A stretch of DNA of 64,000 nt from a bacterium (lineage in GTDB: Bacteria; Desulfobacterota; Binatia; HRBIN30; CADEER01): the NCBI GenBank assembly GCA_030430165.1, contig JAUIGL010000007.1, positions 79,896-143,895 on the forward strand. Reading direction: 5' to 3'. The notes beneath the pieces were generated by a model. It saw only the letters and a program-made list of their open reading frames with translations, was not told the DNA's origin and did no database searches. Positions 1 through 11,500 of this stretch are shown piece after piece. A program made the translations under genes and the position numbers. Numbering within the stretch: position 1 is the first letter of the stretch; every line of letters starts with the position of its first letter.

Positions 1-456
1 GCCGAGCGTGTATCCGTCGGTGCGCTCGATCTTCCCATGTCCCAAGCGTTCGAGCACTCGCGCGATCGCCCAGAGGCGAGCGTCACTCGTCGTCTCTCGA
101 TCGATCAAGCTGCTGAGGAAATCGCACATCCACTCGGCTCTGCGGTCCGCCAAGACGAGAATGCTCGCGTTGTTCGACCACAGTCGCCATCCGAATCGAC
201 GGTGGATTGCGCTCAGCTGTTTGCGGGATCCACAAGCCAGCGCCGCCAGGCAGCCCTTTTCGATGGCATCGTGCGAGTATTCAGGCGATACGAGTCCCGT
301 CTCCAGGCGCATCGCGATCTCATGGACTTCGTCCGCGATCTGCCCCCGATCTTGCTCGTTCATCCCTGAGAACAGGCTGGCGATTCGGTCACTCTCCGCG
401 CGGGTGGACGATCCGCCGAGACATTCCAGGATTTGGCGGCGCTTGCGGTCGTCCAT
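1..456 (-). CDS. Unknown protein downstream of SWIM gene (3' end outside window)
   Basis: An open frame of 152 codons starts with ATG at 456, directly after the TGA stop of the SWIM gene with no intervening base, and runs without a stop through position 1. The visible protein begins MDDRKRRQILECLGG. It is mostly predicted helix with repeated aliphatic/aromatic heptads and a central AALACGSRKQL / RRAEWMCDFL segment. The back-to-back start implies translational coupling with the SWIM protein. The arrangement resembles SWIM-protein operons that carry large alpha-helical partners such as DUF6493-like proteins, but the similarity is too weak to name a family. Function is unknown and the C-terminus is not seen. 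Confidence 0.7.
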   Translation of the reverse strand, partial: MDDRKRRQILECLGGSSTRAESDRIASLFSGMNEQDRGQIADEVHEIAMRLETGLVSPEYSHDAIEKGCLAALACGSRKQLSAIHRRFGWRLWSNNASILVLADRRAEWMCDFLSSLIDRETTSDARLWAIARVLERLGHGKIERTDGYTLG

Positions 457-1806
457 TCACGTGCTCTCGTAGATCTGTGCGGCGAGGACGTGCTTGCACG
501 GTCCGCGTTCGCCCTGGTGCTTTCCGTACCAGGGGCACGAACATTTCTCAGCCCCTTCGGACAAGCGTACGTAGTGCTCGCTGTTGCCCGATGCGACGAA
601 ATATTCGCGACGGCCGTCACGCTGCGAGGTCGGTTGAACGCGGCCCTGTTCGGCGAGAACGCGCGCCGCGACCAAGCGCGGGTGAAGAGCCTCGATCAGC
701 GACAGGTCGAAGGGAAGCTCACGGTGAAAGTAGTGGGAGTCGCGAAGCTCGAATCCGACGAGACCGCGGACACCGAGCACAGCGAGAGTTCGTGAGGCGA
801 GGTTTTCGTCGATGCCGATTTTGGTCGCCAACTGCGCCGTGCCGATGCACGATTCCCAACGTAGACTGGCGTGAACTTGAGGGAGAGCCTGCTTCCAATC
901 GTCGCTGGCCAAGATGGAGAGTACCTGACCCTCGCCAGAGAATCCGCGCCAGACCTCCGGGCTCAGAGTGACCTCGAGTCGCGCGCAGCCGAAGTCGAGC
1001 ACCCAGCCACTCCCTCCGCGGATCGGATCCGCCCGGACGCTTACCGACTCGGCGAAGCTCGCCAGCAATTCGAGCGGTCGCAACCTCTCGATCGCCACGA
1101 TCCGCACTCCTTCGTGGGATGCGATGCGGCTCAGGCGCAGGCCCCGTCCTGACTTGACGATCCAGTGAGGCGGACCCCCGATACGCCCCCGGGGAAGCGA
1201 GCGCAGAAACCGGCGAAGCTCCGAACCGGACACATCGAATCGAGGCTCCATGCGAACCTGATGGGCCTGCAGCTCGACGAAGCTGCGAAGCCAGCGCAAG
1301 GGTAGGTCTACCTTCTTCTCGATCACCGCGCGGTCGGCGGTCTCAAGCTTGACCTCATCCGAGCCAACCGACAGCGTGACCTTCGAGCTGTGGCGAAGAC
1401 GAGAGAGAGCGGCGAGCATCGGTGCGTTGAAGTCGACGTTGGTGGTTCCATTCGCCACGATCTTTCCCTCGAGAGCGTCGGGAAGAAAATCGACTCGGGC
1501 GTGCACGCTTGCGCAGGGAGAGAAGCCTTCGAACCGCAACCGATCTCCACCTGCAGTCACGACCGGATCCGCTTCGCGCAGGATGCGCTCCAGCATCGCG
1601 GGCGGGACGTGGTAGCGCGAACGCACTACTTTCATCAAGGTGCTGAGGAGGTCGGCGCTACGCTTCGGCTGCCTCAGGCCGCCGTGAAAGAAGTAGGGGC
1701 GCTTTCCTCTGGAGCTGGTCGCGAGTCGAAGCTCGGGTCCCGAATACCCCGTCTCGAATGAGGACGAGTGCGCGTAGGAGTAAACGTGTGCGACGCTGGC
1801 TCTCAC
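457..1806 (-). CDS. SWIM zinc-finger family protein
   Basis: This is a 449-aa protein whose C-terminus holds a SWIM-type zinc finger of the CxCxnCxH pattern: C422, C424, C437 and H439. SWIM domains bind nucleic acid or protein partners. Bacterial members of this kind are typically encoded next to AAA/VWA or helical-repeat proteins and have no settled function. The N-terminus (MRASVAHVYSYAHSSSFETGYSGPE) is compatible with the family, in which an early Tyr/Gly-rich segment is common. The middle 350 residues have no motif I recognise. The gene is immediately followed on the same strand by the partial unknown gene, so the two probably form an operon. The start is the first ATG of the frame. Confidence 0.8.
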   Translation of the reverse strand: MRASVAHVYSYAHSSSFETGYSGPELRLATSSRGKRPYFFHGGLRQPKRSADLLSTLMKVVRSRYHVPPAMLERILREADPVVTAGGDRLRFEGFSPCASVHARVDFLPDALEGKIVANGTTNVDFNAPMLAALSRLRHSSKVTLSVGSDEVKLETADRAVIEKKVDLPLRWLRSFVELQAHQVRMEPRFDVSGSELRRFLRSLPRGRIGGPPHWIVKSGRGLRLSRIASHEGVRIVAIERLRPLELLASFAESVSVRADPIRGGSGWVLDFGCARLEVTLSPEVWRGFSGEGQVLSILASDDWKQALPQVHASLRWESCIGTAQLATKIGIDENLASRTLAVLGVRGLVGFELRDSHYFHRELPFDLSLIEALHPRLVAARVLAEQGRVQPTSQRDGRREYFVASGNSEHYVRLSEGAEKCSCPWYGKHQGERGPCKHVLAAQIYEST

Positions 1807-2253
1807 GAGGGCAGGAATTCTCCCACGTTTTTTGGTCTCCCGCTACGCAGATCTCACCGCTACGAAAGAGGGCAGGGGTCTCGGTTGAGGTGCTCGCAGG
1901 CCGATCTCGTCAGGAGTCTGACGACTTCGCCGTACCCATATCCCACCCGCGATTGGGGCAGCGCGGGAGCCCGTTCCTGGAGTCACCCCGTGATGTGACT
2001 GGCCTGCGAGTCCTTACCGTGCATCAGAGGGCAGTCTCTCGGCTCGGGCAAACGCCCGGGAACAGCTCGCAAAAACTCGTCCGGGGGCTTGTTCGCCGAC
2101 CTTGTTTGTCTCTCACCGTCCGTTGTGCGGTTGGTCACAAAGAAAATCTCACTGCGCAACTCTCCCTCGCGCCTCTTTGCACTCATGCAAGGTTCGCGAG
2201 ACCAGGGACGAGCTCTTTCTCTTCTTTGATTCGGTGTTCTGCGGTCGCGGGAT

Positions 2254-2282
2254 AACATTGTTGGCCTACAACGAACAATGTT
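2254..2282. repeat. 9-bp perfect inverted repeat (AACATTGTT / AACAATGTT)
   Basis: AACATTGTT at 2254-2262 and its exact complement at 2274-2282 are separated by 11 bases. It is AT-rich compared with its surroundings. It could be a hairpin or a regulator site in the divergent promoter region; there is no following T-run, so a terminator is unlikely. Confidence 0.5.
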
Positions 2283-2487
2283 TATTCTGGCAATGAGGCG
2301 CTCGCGACGTAGATTCCATATGAGTCAGAGGGTTGCAGCGAATCGCTGCGCTGAACGTGTGTTCGCCCAATCGCTTGTTTGGCGTCGGTCGGTCGCCAGT
2401 GCGGGTGCGGGATTCGGTCCCCCCCAACCGTGTTTCTGGGACTATCGAGTGTTTAGCGTCTCGTTCGGATCCAGACCTCGGCAGCCT

Positions 2488-2503
2488 TACTGAGCGGTCA
2501 GTA
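2488..2503. promoter_or_regulatory. TetR-operator-like palindrome upstream of Rhs-like gene
   Basis: TACTGA-GCGG-TCAGTA has perfect 6-bp arms around a 4-bp centre and sits 53 bp before the GTG start of the giant gene. The size and symmetry match operators bound by TetR-family dimers. The assignment is inference from the sequence shape alone, and no regulator gene is adjacent. Confidence 0.4.
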
Positions 2504-2555
2504 GCGAAAATGGCCTTGACGTAGCTATCGTCGCGCGGATAGGGCTGCATGCGCT

Positions 2556-5500
2556 GTGCGTTGCGCGATTCGTTTTTCTCTCGGTTGTCTCCCGATCCTG
2601 GTTCTGGTCTGCGGTGTCCCGCCGTTCGGCGCGAAGCATGCGCTGGGCGAGCCGGCTGCGGTTGCCAAGCCTGCCGAGCCGACCGAATTCGGATTGGGCG
2701 GCGACGCGCGCGAGCTGACGAACCGCCGGTCGGCGAAGACCAAGCGCTTTCGTACCGAGGCCAATGGCCGCACGCTCTTCGCTGAGGTCTCGACCGGGCG
2801 GGTGCTGCACTACCAGAACGAAGAGGGGAAGTGGCGACGCAGTGGGGCTGGGTTTCGTTCGGAGGGTGCGGACGAGATCGCGGATGCGCGACCTTTCTCG
2901 GTTCGTGTGGCTCCCGATGGCCTGGCGATCGGCAGGCGCGACGAGAGCGGCGCGATCGTTCTCCTTACCCGCAAGCGGCCGACACGCGACCGCAAACGGA
3001 TCAGCGCATCCTTCTCGGGACAGGATTTGACCTGGGATTGGCTGCTCTCCGATACCGAGCTGAAACTGGTCAGTCGCCGGGTTGCCCGCCGAACAGGCGC
3101 AACAGAGTACGTTTTTCCGTACCGTTTGAGCGGTGATTTCGCCCCGCCCACGCTGGGGCTGGACGGCTCGATCGGCAACGATGTGATCCGAATTGCGCGG
3201 CCGTTCCTTCTCGGGGCCGATGGCGAGGTCTACGACGACCTGGCCAGCTGGGAAGTGCGATCAGCGACCTCGCGGATCATTCTGCGCGTCGACGACAGCG
3301 ATCTGCCCTCGCGCGCCCTGCCATACCGGATCGATCCGTCGGTCACTGCCCTCGGCAACGCCACCGCCGCCAACTTCGGCCTCACCCCCTTCGACACCTA
3401 CGACGAGGTATGGACGGACCCGGACCGAGCGCTGACCAACAACAACTCGAAGGCCAAGGCGCAGGATTTGGCTGCTGGCGACACGAGCTCGGGCCTGCGG
3501 ATCTACGATTTCGGGTTCGATATCCCGGACAACGCCGAGATCGTCGGGGTCGAGGCCGAGTTCGATCGCAGCACCGAGGGCTGCGGCGGATGCGGCGGCA
3601 GCGATTGTATTCGCGACCACGAGATTCGGCTCGCCGCGGACTTGTCGCCTGACGACCCGGCGGCGGCTGCCGACTCCGCGACCGTCGTTGGCGCCAACGA
3701 GGCGATCGCCGACTGCTGGCCCTTCGACAGCAATTCTCCGAAAACCTACGGGGGAGAACTCGAGACCTGGGACGCTCAGCTCACCTGGGAGCAGGTAAAC
3801 GACCGCGACTTCGGGCCGGTCGTCTCTGCGATCGGAGTGAGCCAGGACGGCAGCGGCGTGCCGGACGCCAAGGTCGATTTCGTTGGGATCACCGTCTATT
3901 GGAAACATCCCGATCCGGGCGTCGGCAAGGAGCTGGTGAGTGACGATACGTTCCTCCGGACCAGCCTTCCCAACACGGTGGAGGGCGCCGAGACCTTCAC
4001 CCGTATCGACGAGGCCGCCGACAACCGGGCGCTGTACCGTGTGAGTAACGCTGCGATTCTGAAGGCCGTCGGCGAGCAGAACGGCGGCAATGTGACGGTC
4101 GCTGAGTTGCGACTGCACGTCTCCTTCAACGCCCAGAATTGGGGCACCGGCCAAGAGGTCGATCTCTACCGATTGCAGTACGACTGGAATCAGAATAGCG
4201 CGACGTGGAACTGTCCGATCGACACGGATCTGGCCAACAGCACGCCCGACTGTGCGACGCAGTGGAGCGGTGGCGACGACCCGCTAGATCCAGATCTCGA
4301 TCCGGAAAATGCAACCGCCTCGACGACATTTCACAACACCACGTTGGGATGGCAGGCGTTCGACGTAAAGGCCGATGTCGACTACTTCCTCGCGAACCCG
4401 AACGAGAACTTCGGTTGGCTGCTCAAGCGGCGCGACGAGCAGATCAACGGCCGCATCGAGTTCGTGTCGCTCGAGGGGGACTACTTTGGCGCCGCCGGCT
4501 ACGCGCCGTACCTGTACATCGAAACCGACGGGGCGACTGCTACGCCGACAGCAAGCGAGACGCCGACCCAGACGCCGACGGTAACCCCCTCCGACACCCC
4601 GACGGAGACACCCACTCATACGCCGACCGATACTCCAACCCGTACGCCGACAAACACCCCGACCGACACGCCAACCCGGACCCCCACTCATACTCCCACG
4701 CACACGCCGACTTCGACGCCGACGAACACTCCGACGCACACTCCGACCAGCACTCCGACGGACACGCCGACCCAGACGCCGACGGATACTCCGACCGACA
4801 CGCCGACTTCGACTCCAACTGAGACGCCAACGAGCACTCCGACGGACACGCCTACGCAGACGCCGACTGACACGCCGACTTCGACTCCAACCGATACGCC
4901 AACTAGCACTCCGACGGACACGCCTACGCAGACGCCGACGGACACGCCTACGCAGACGCCGACGGACACGCCTACGCAGACGCCGACGGACACGCCTACG
5001 CAGACGCCGACGGACACGCCGACGCATACGCCGACCTCGACCCCGACCCATACGCCGACCGCCACGCCGACCAACACCGCGACGCATACGGCAACGGATA
5101 CTCCCACGAGTACTCCGACGGACACGCCGACCGAGACCCCGACTCAGACCCCGACGAACACACCGACGCACACGCCGACACTGACCCCGACCCAGACTCC
5201 CACGCATACGCCGACCGACACACCGACCCGGACTCCCACCCACACTCCGACGCACACGTGGACCGCGACCCCGACGAATACGCCAACCCTCACACCAACA
5301 ACCACTCCCACCGACACGCCAACCCAGACGCCCACCCTCACACCGACACAAACGCCGACTTCGACCCCGACCCACACGCCAACCGACACCCCGACCCACA
5401 CGCCGACCTCGACTCCGACGCATACGCCGACCGAAACGCCCACCTCGACTCCGACCGCTACCCCGACGCCGATTCCACCCGGTTTCGTCGTCGGCGAGGT

Positions 5501-8500
5501 TTTCGACGACGGCAACGCGCTCAGGCTCGGCGACTTTGTCGTCGATGTCTTGAGTTCCCAGTTGTCAGTGGTCAGCCCGGCTGCGGATGGTTTCACCCTG
5601 CAGACCGACGCTGGGAGCCAGATCGTCGCGATCTCCAAGGCGGGCTACACGGACAGCGTTCGTGAAGTCGTCGTGCCGCCATCCGGAGCGGTGCAGATGC
5701 GCGATGCGCGCATGACCGCGCTTGCCCCGGATGTGGCTGCATCCGGCTCTGCGCAGGTGTTCGCGACGCAGCTCCTCACCCCGGCGGGGAGCGGCGATGT
5801 CGAGCTCGGTGTGGCGTCGGGTGTCGCTGCCGCCGCGGTCGTCAACCTCACCCCACTCAGTCCGCAGGGAGTCGTCGCTCCACTTCCGCTCGGCTGGAGC
5901 ATCTTGGCGGGCGTCGATATTCGCATAGACCCGGCCCCGACTGGCGGGATGACCGCTGCGCTGCGGATTCCCCGCGATCTTATCGTTCCCGACGCGAGCC
6001 TGGTCCTGCAGGCGGCCGTATGGGACGGAGGCGGCGCGCGCTGGCTGGGGTACGCCGCGCCGACCGTTGTCGACATTGGCGGGGTCGACACGATCGAGCT
6101 GCCGGTTACGGCGCCCGGTCAGCTGGCCATCCTGGTCGCAGATGCCGGATCGTCGCTGACGAGCACTCCCGCGGTCGCGTTGCCGGGCGTTGCGTCCGGA
6201 TCGTCGCCGCCGAGCGGCGGCAGCGTCCTGGCGGTGCCGGACGTGATTTTCTCGACGGTCGATGCGCGGGCCGCCGTCTTTGCCGACGTCGCTGGCCTCG
6301 CGGCACCGAGTGGAACGCTCATTGAAGCGGCATTGTCGGAGAGCTTCGACACCGTGCGCGGGGTCGAGCTGGGGGCGCTCAGTCGCCAGGACCTGGTCGC
6401 CTATCAAGTTTCCATGGACGCCAATGGTGACAGCGCTGGGGCAGGGCCGTCGGATCTCGCCGCGCGCTTCGTGGTCGGTCCGTCGCGCGACGATATCTCG
6501 CTCGCCGACCTGATCGAAGGCCGCATCGAGATCGCGACCGAGCTGGCGGTTGCCGCATCGCCCGGTGTGATCGATCCGGCGGCGAATATTACGATCGGCG
6601 GGCCCGGCGGTATCGGGCTGACGGTGCCGGTGGGAGCTGCGCCGGCCGACACGATCGTTTCGATCGGTGAGGTCACGGCGGGCGATCTGCCGAGCGGCGT
6701 CTCACCCGACGCGGCTTTCGTCCTCTTCGTCGCAGGTGGCAGCCTCGATCCAGTGGCGACTTACACTCTTTCGCCCGGATTCGCGGCCACCGAGAATGAA
6801 GTTGTCGTCATCGGCTTGACGCGGTTCGTCGCCACTCAGTCGCGTGTCGTCGTCGAGGCGGTCGCCTTCGGCACCGGCTTGGCTGGTGGCGACATCCAGA
6901 TCACGCAATGCCGCGTTGGCGCTTGCTTGACCGGCTTTGGCGCACCGGGTGCGTACTCGGTGTTCCGCATGCCGAGCGGCGTGACATTTGCGAGCGGAGT
7001 CGTATCGGATGGCAGCCTTCCGGTGGCGGGGCAGATCGTTGATGCGGCCGGCATCGACTTCGTCGCGGTCGGCAATGCGGCCGGTGGGTTCGTTTTGCCG
7101 GTTCCCCTGGGCGGACAGGTTTTGAGCGTCTTCGACCAACCCAACGACCGCAGCGGGCAGGTGGCCGTCAATGGTGCCGTCGATTCGGTTGTCGTGGCTG
7201 ACATCATTCTGTTGACCTCCGCGCCGCGCGTGACCAACATTTCGCCGGCCGTGCACGAAGGCGGCGTTGCTGCGAACGCAGTCGTCGAGGTCACGTTCAG
7301 CGAGGCGCTGGCTGCGGCGAGTGTCACCGCAACCTCGGTGCGCTTGGAGTATGTCGACGACAACGACCTGATCGTCGCAGAGCCGGCGCGCCGTTCGCTG
7401 GCCGACGGCGGTACCCGACTGCTGATCGCGCCGAACTCGGATCTCCGACCGAACACGCTGTACACGGTTACCCTCACCACCGGTGTGACCGACGTCGCCG
7501 GGACGCCGATGGACGAAGACGTATCGCTGGGAACGGATATCGCCTTCGCGTCCAACTTCACCACCGAGCCGGTCTTCCGCGCTGAGTCACTGCCGGACGG
7601 CGCCCTGGTGGTTCGTATTCCCGTCGACGCGAACGGTGTCCATGTGCCGCCGGCGCTGGGCGTAGACGATCAAGGAGCCCAGGGGACAGCGGTCATCTGT
7701 GCCGGTGCCGGTGTCGCGCTTCCCGCGACGTTCGTGTCTGTGCAGAACGTGACGACAAATGGCGGCGCGGGCGACACCTGCTCAACCGGGATCCCTGCAC
7801 CCGGAACAGAGTGCGAGAGCTTCGACTTTCTGGAGGACCAGGTTTGTGGCGAAGCCGAGCTCGAGAAGTGTAACATCTCCGCAGACGGTAGCTTTTGCTT
7901 GGTAGTCGCCGCGGCGCCGGGCGACCGCATCCAAGTGCTCGTTAAGGACATCTTTGGGAATCAAGTCGCGCTCGATGCGGGCACGATGCGCGACAAAGAG
8001 ACCGGTGCCGTGGTGGTCGGACCGGAAGGGGCCGACGTCGTATTCCCCGGCGACGAAAGATACTCGGCGCGGATTCCGCCGGGGGCTTTCGCGCTTCCGA
8101 CCATCGTCCAGGTAACACCGATCGAGGATGTTCCCGACCCGCTCAACCCGGACGGACGGATTCCGCTGTTCGACGATCAGGGTGCCCTGACCGATGAGCG
8201 CTTTTCCGCCTTCCTCAATCAGACGCATCCCGAGCTGAATTCGATCCTGGAGCTGATCGGGATGGTCGAAGTTGACTTCAACCCGGATCGCACCGCGCTG
8301 GTGCAGTACGACGTCACGGTCCCTTACCTAAACCCGGGGGCATCGCCTGAGACTGAGGTCTACACGGCGAGCCGCATCGTCCAATTCCGTGACGTCGACG
8401 GCGATGACCTTGACGACTACGAGCTCTCGCTCATCGACGAGGCCCATTTCGAGACGGACGGCCAGAGTTTCAACATTGTCGCTACCGACCCAGCGGCATT

Positions 8501-11500
8501 CCCTGGCCTGACCATCGGGAATAGCTGGGGTATTCACCGATGGCAGGAGTGCGTCGGTTTCGTTTCGGGCAACTTCTCGGTCGGTGACAACTTCGGCACA
8601 GATTCCGGCGGCTCGGTTGGCGGCGGTACCTTCGCATCTCTCCTTCCGTTCCCGATCGAGCAGACCGAGTCGACCAAATGGACTCTGCCGATGCCTTGTG
8701 ATGAGCCGATCGAGGTCGAGCTGATTGACGGCGACGGAAACGTCATCGACCTCATTCCGTTCGATCCGATCGACACCTCGGGCGACGGTGAAGACGCGAC
8801 GCAGATTCTCACCGACAATGTGAAACACCCTGCAGTGCCGCGGACCGCGACCCTGATCCCCAATGGCCAAGCTGCGGTGTCGCCATCCGAGCTGGTTGGC
8901 GTGATCTTCGACCAGAAGATGGCGGAGCCCGATTGGACTCTGGTCGAGCTGCGTGTCTGCGGGCCGGCCGAGGGGCCGGGTAGCGACCCGCGCGAGCAAG
9001 ATTGCGAAGAAGGGCCGTTGGTGCCCGGCCATCCGGAGCTCGAGGAGGACGAACAAACGATCCGCTTCGTCCCGGACACTCGGTTGCGCTACGGCTTGCG
9101 ATACCAGTTGTACATGCACGACCTCCTCGACCAGGACGGCCACAAGATGCTACGGCCGGTCTACCACACGTTCTCGACGTGGAAGCCGCGTATCGTCGCG
9201 CAGATAGGCGACGGCGGCCTCGATGCCCGCGACGTCGTGTTCGTCGATGCGGAGGCCGCGGGTTTCGACCCGCTCGACGTAGTCCTCGCGGTGGCCGAAG
9301 GCGATGCGCTCGAGCCGGACTCGTCGCGCGGCGTCCGGCTCTACCAGCTGCGGCCGGACATGCTGCCGAACGAGATTGCCGAGGTACGCACTTCCGGTGT
9401 CGATCGGTCGGTAGCCTTTACCAAGGACGGTTCGATCAAGCTGCGAGATTCCACCGGTTCGCCGGAGATCGAGTATCCCGGTCCATTTGTGATGAGCGTC
9501 GACGGCCCGGGCGGCTACGAGCGCTACGGCTTGTGGCGCCTGTACCAAGTCCGGTCGGGGATCGACCCTCTCGTCGTGCTCGACCAGCGCTTCGTCAATT
9601 TGTCGGGCCAAGCAAAGGATCGGTTGGCCGGTACCGACGCGATCTTCATTCCCCCGCTGGGCTTCAGTCCGATGAACCTCTTCGACTACACGCCACTCGA
9701 TCTGGGTGTCCCGGTCGACGTCGATCCGCTCGGCACCAACTTCGCCTACGTTGCCAATACGCCGTTCATTGGCTTGCAGGGCATCGCGATGCAGGGCCGC
9801 AGCACCGGACACGATGAAGTCCAGGTGCAGGGCAACTTCCGCGGGACCAATGACCCACAACGCGACGTGCCGATTCGTGGCGTCTCTGCGTTGCCTCCGG
9901 AGGGTGCGAACGAAGCTGCCGTCGTCGTCGTCCTGCAAGATGGCAATACCGACTATCTCGCGCTGACGACCGACGTCCTCGCCGAGAAAGACCGCTACCA
10001 ACTGCCGGTCGGCGGTCGGCCGTTTGCGGTCGAGGCGATGTCGGGTTGGCCGGTTCGTCTCGACACCCGCGGTAGCACCGAGGCGAGGTTCGGTAACTCC
10101 GATCTCGCTGCAGTGATGTGCGAGGAAGGGATGTGCGTGGTCCCCATCGATCGCGGCGGTGGCGATCCGGTGTTCGCGCCGAGCAAGTTGCCGGCAGGGG
10201 TGGCACCCATTCTCACCACCGGCGGCGCGCCCCGCGACGGCGCGGGCGACCGGGCGCGGCAGCTGTTGTTCGTCGCCGACGGGACGGCTGGGCTCTCGGT
10301 TCTCGATCTGCAGCGCCCGGATGGTTCGATCGACGACACCGACGAGCGGTACACATTCATCTCCGACGGAATCGACGATCGTGTTCTCGCGACGGTCGAA
10401 CTACCCAATCCCTGGCTGCCGGGCGACGGGACGTTGCCGAGTGGTGTGGTGGCGACTCCTTCGAATGCGGTACGCGTCGATACGTACCGTGATCCCGATG
10501 GTCGCACCTACAGTGCAGTGGCGGCGCAAACTGCCGGCGTGTTCCTGATCGCCGAGCCGCTGCCGATCGAGATCGAGAAGGAGGAGTTTCGCGACTGCGC
10601 CTACGCGGTCGACGGCGACGTTATCGGCTGCGAGGACCAGACCCTCGGCGAGGTGGTCGGCGTCGTCGGCTCGCCGTACACGCTGCACTACGACTCGAGC
10701 CGGGTCCCGGGTCGCCATGTGATCGACATCCCGATTACCGGGGCGACGATCCCGCCCGGCGTGAGCGAATACGAGGTCAAGATCCGCGTCGCCGGTCGCG
10801 AGATCGTCGAACGGGTGGACATGCTCGAGCCGTTCATGATCGCGCGTTTCGTCTGGAATGGGCGCGACGACGAGGGCTTGATCGCCCTCGGCGCCCAGTG
10901 GGCGGAGGTCGAGGTGGCGGCGATCTACGATGGTCCGAATGGGGGTTACCGCTGGGATCTGCGTGTCTGGGGCGGTACCCTCGGCACTTGGGACACGCGG
11001 GCGCACGGCATGGGCGGCTGGAGCTTCAATGTCCACCACTTCTTCGATCCCAACGACCGCATCCTCTACCTCGGCAGCGGTGGCCAGCGCAGCGGCGAGG
11101 AGCTCGGCCGCGTGCAGGAGCTCGACGGCGACCCGGATCAGGTGCTGATCGCCTCGGAGAACGGCATCGCGGTCTACTACTTCGACGCCGAAACCGGCCG
11201 CCACCTGCAAACCCGCAACGCCCTCACCGGCACCACCATCTATAGCTTCACGTACGACGGCGACGTACTTACCGGGATCAGCGGCCCCAACGGTACCACG
11301 ACGGTCTCCGAATCCCAGATCGCGCCTCCGTTCGGTCCGGCGACGAGCTATGCGAGCGCCGCCGCCGCCGACTTCTGGACGACCATCTCCAACCCGGTCA
11401 GCTCGATGACCTTCACGTACCAGGTGGTGGAGGACGACGTCTTCGATGTGCCGCGCTCGACCGACCCACCGCCCTCCGGACCGGTGTCACCGCTTGGTGG

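Larger units (their letters stand above)
1807..2555. other. Divergent intergenic region without a supported gene
   Basis: These 749 bases separate the divergent SWIM gene and the giant Rhs-like gene. Short open frames exist but none has a convincing start or composition. The region holds a 9-bp inverted repeat (2254-2282) and a TetR-operator-like palindrome (2488-2503), listed separately. Promoters for both flanking genes should lie here, but no clear -35/-10 pair stands out. Confidence 0.6.

Noticed and set aside
2385..2450. tRNA-like sequence (TCGCCAGTGCGGGTGCGGGATTCGG region)
   Set aside because: It resembles the 3' half of a tRNA read as protein-like text, but the T-loop lacks the conserved A58 and the arm does not pair properly, and no acceptor or anticodon stem can be drawn.
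2549..2785. Alternative start ATG at 2549 for the giant gene
   Set aside because: It is in another frame and stops after 78 codons; the GTG at 2556 gives the signal peptide and the long frame.
4543..5475. CRISPR or intergenic satellite
   Set aside because: The repeat is in frame inside a long signal-peptide-bearing gene and encodes the Thr-Pro linker.
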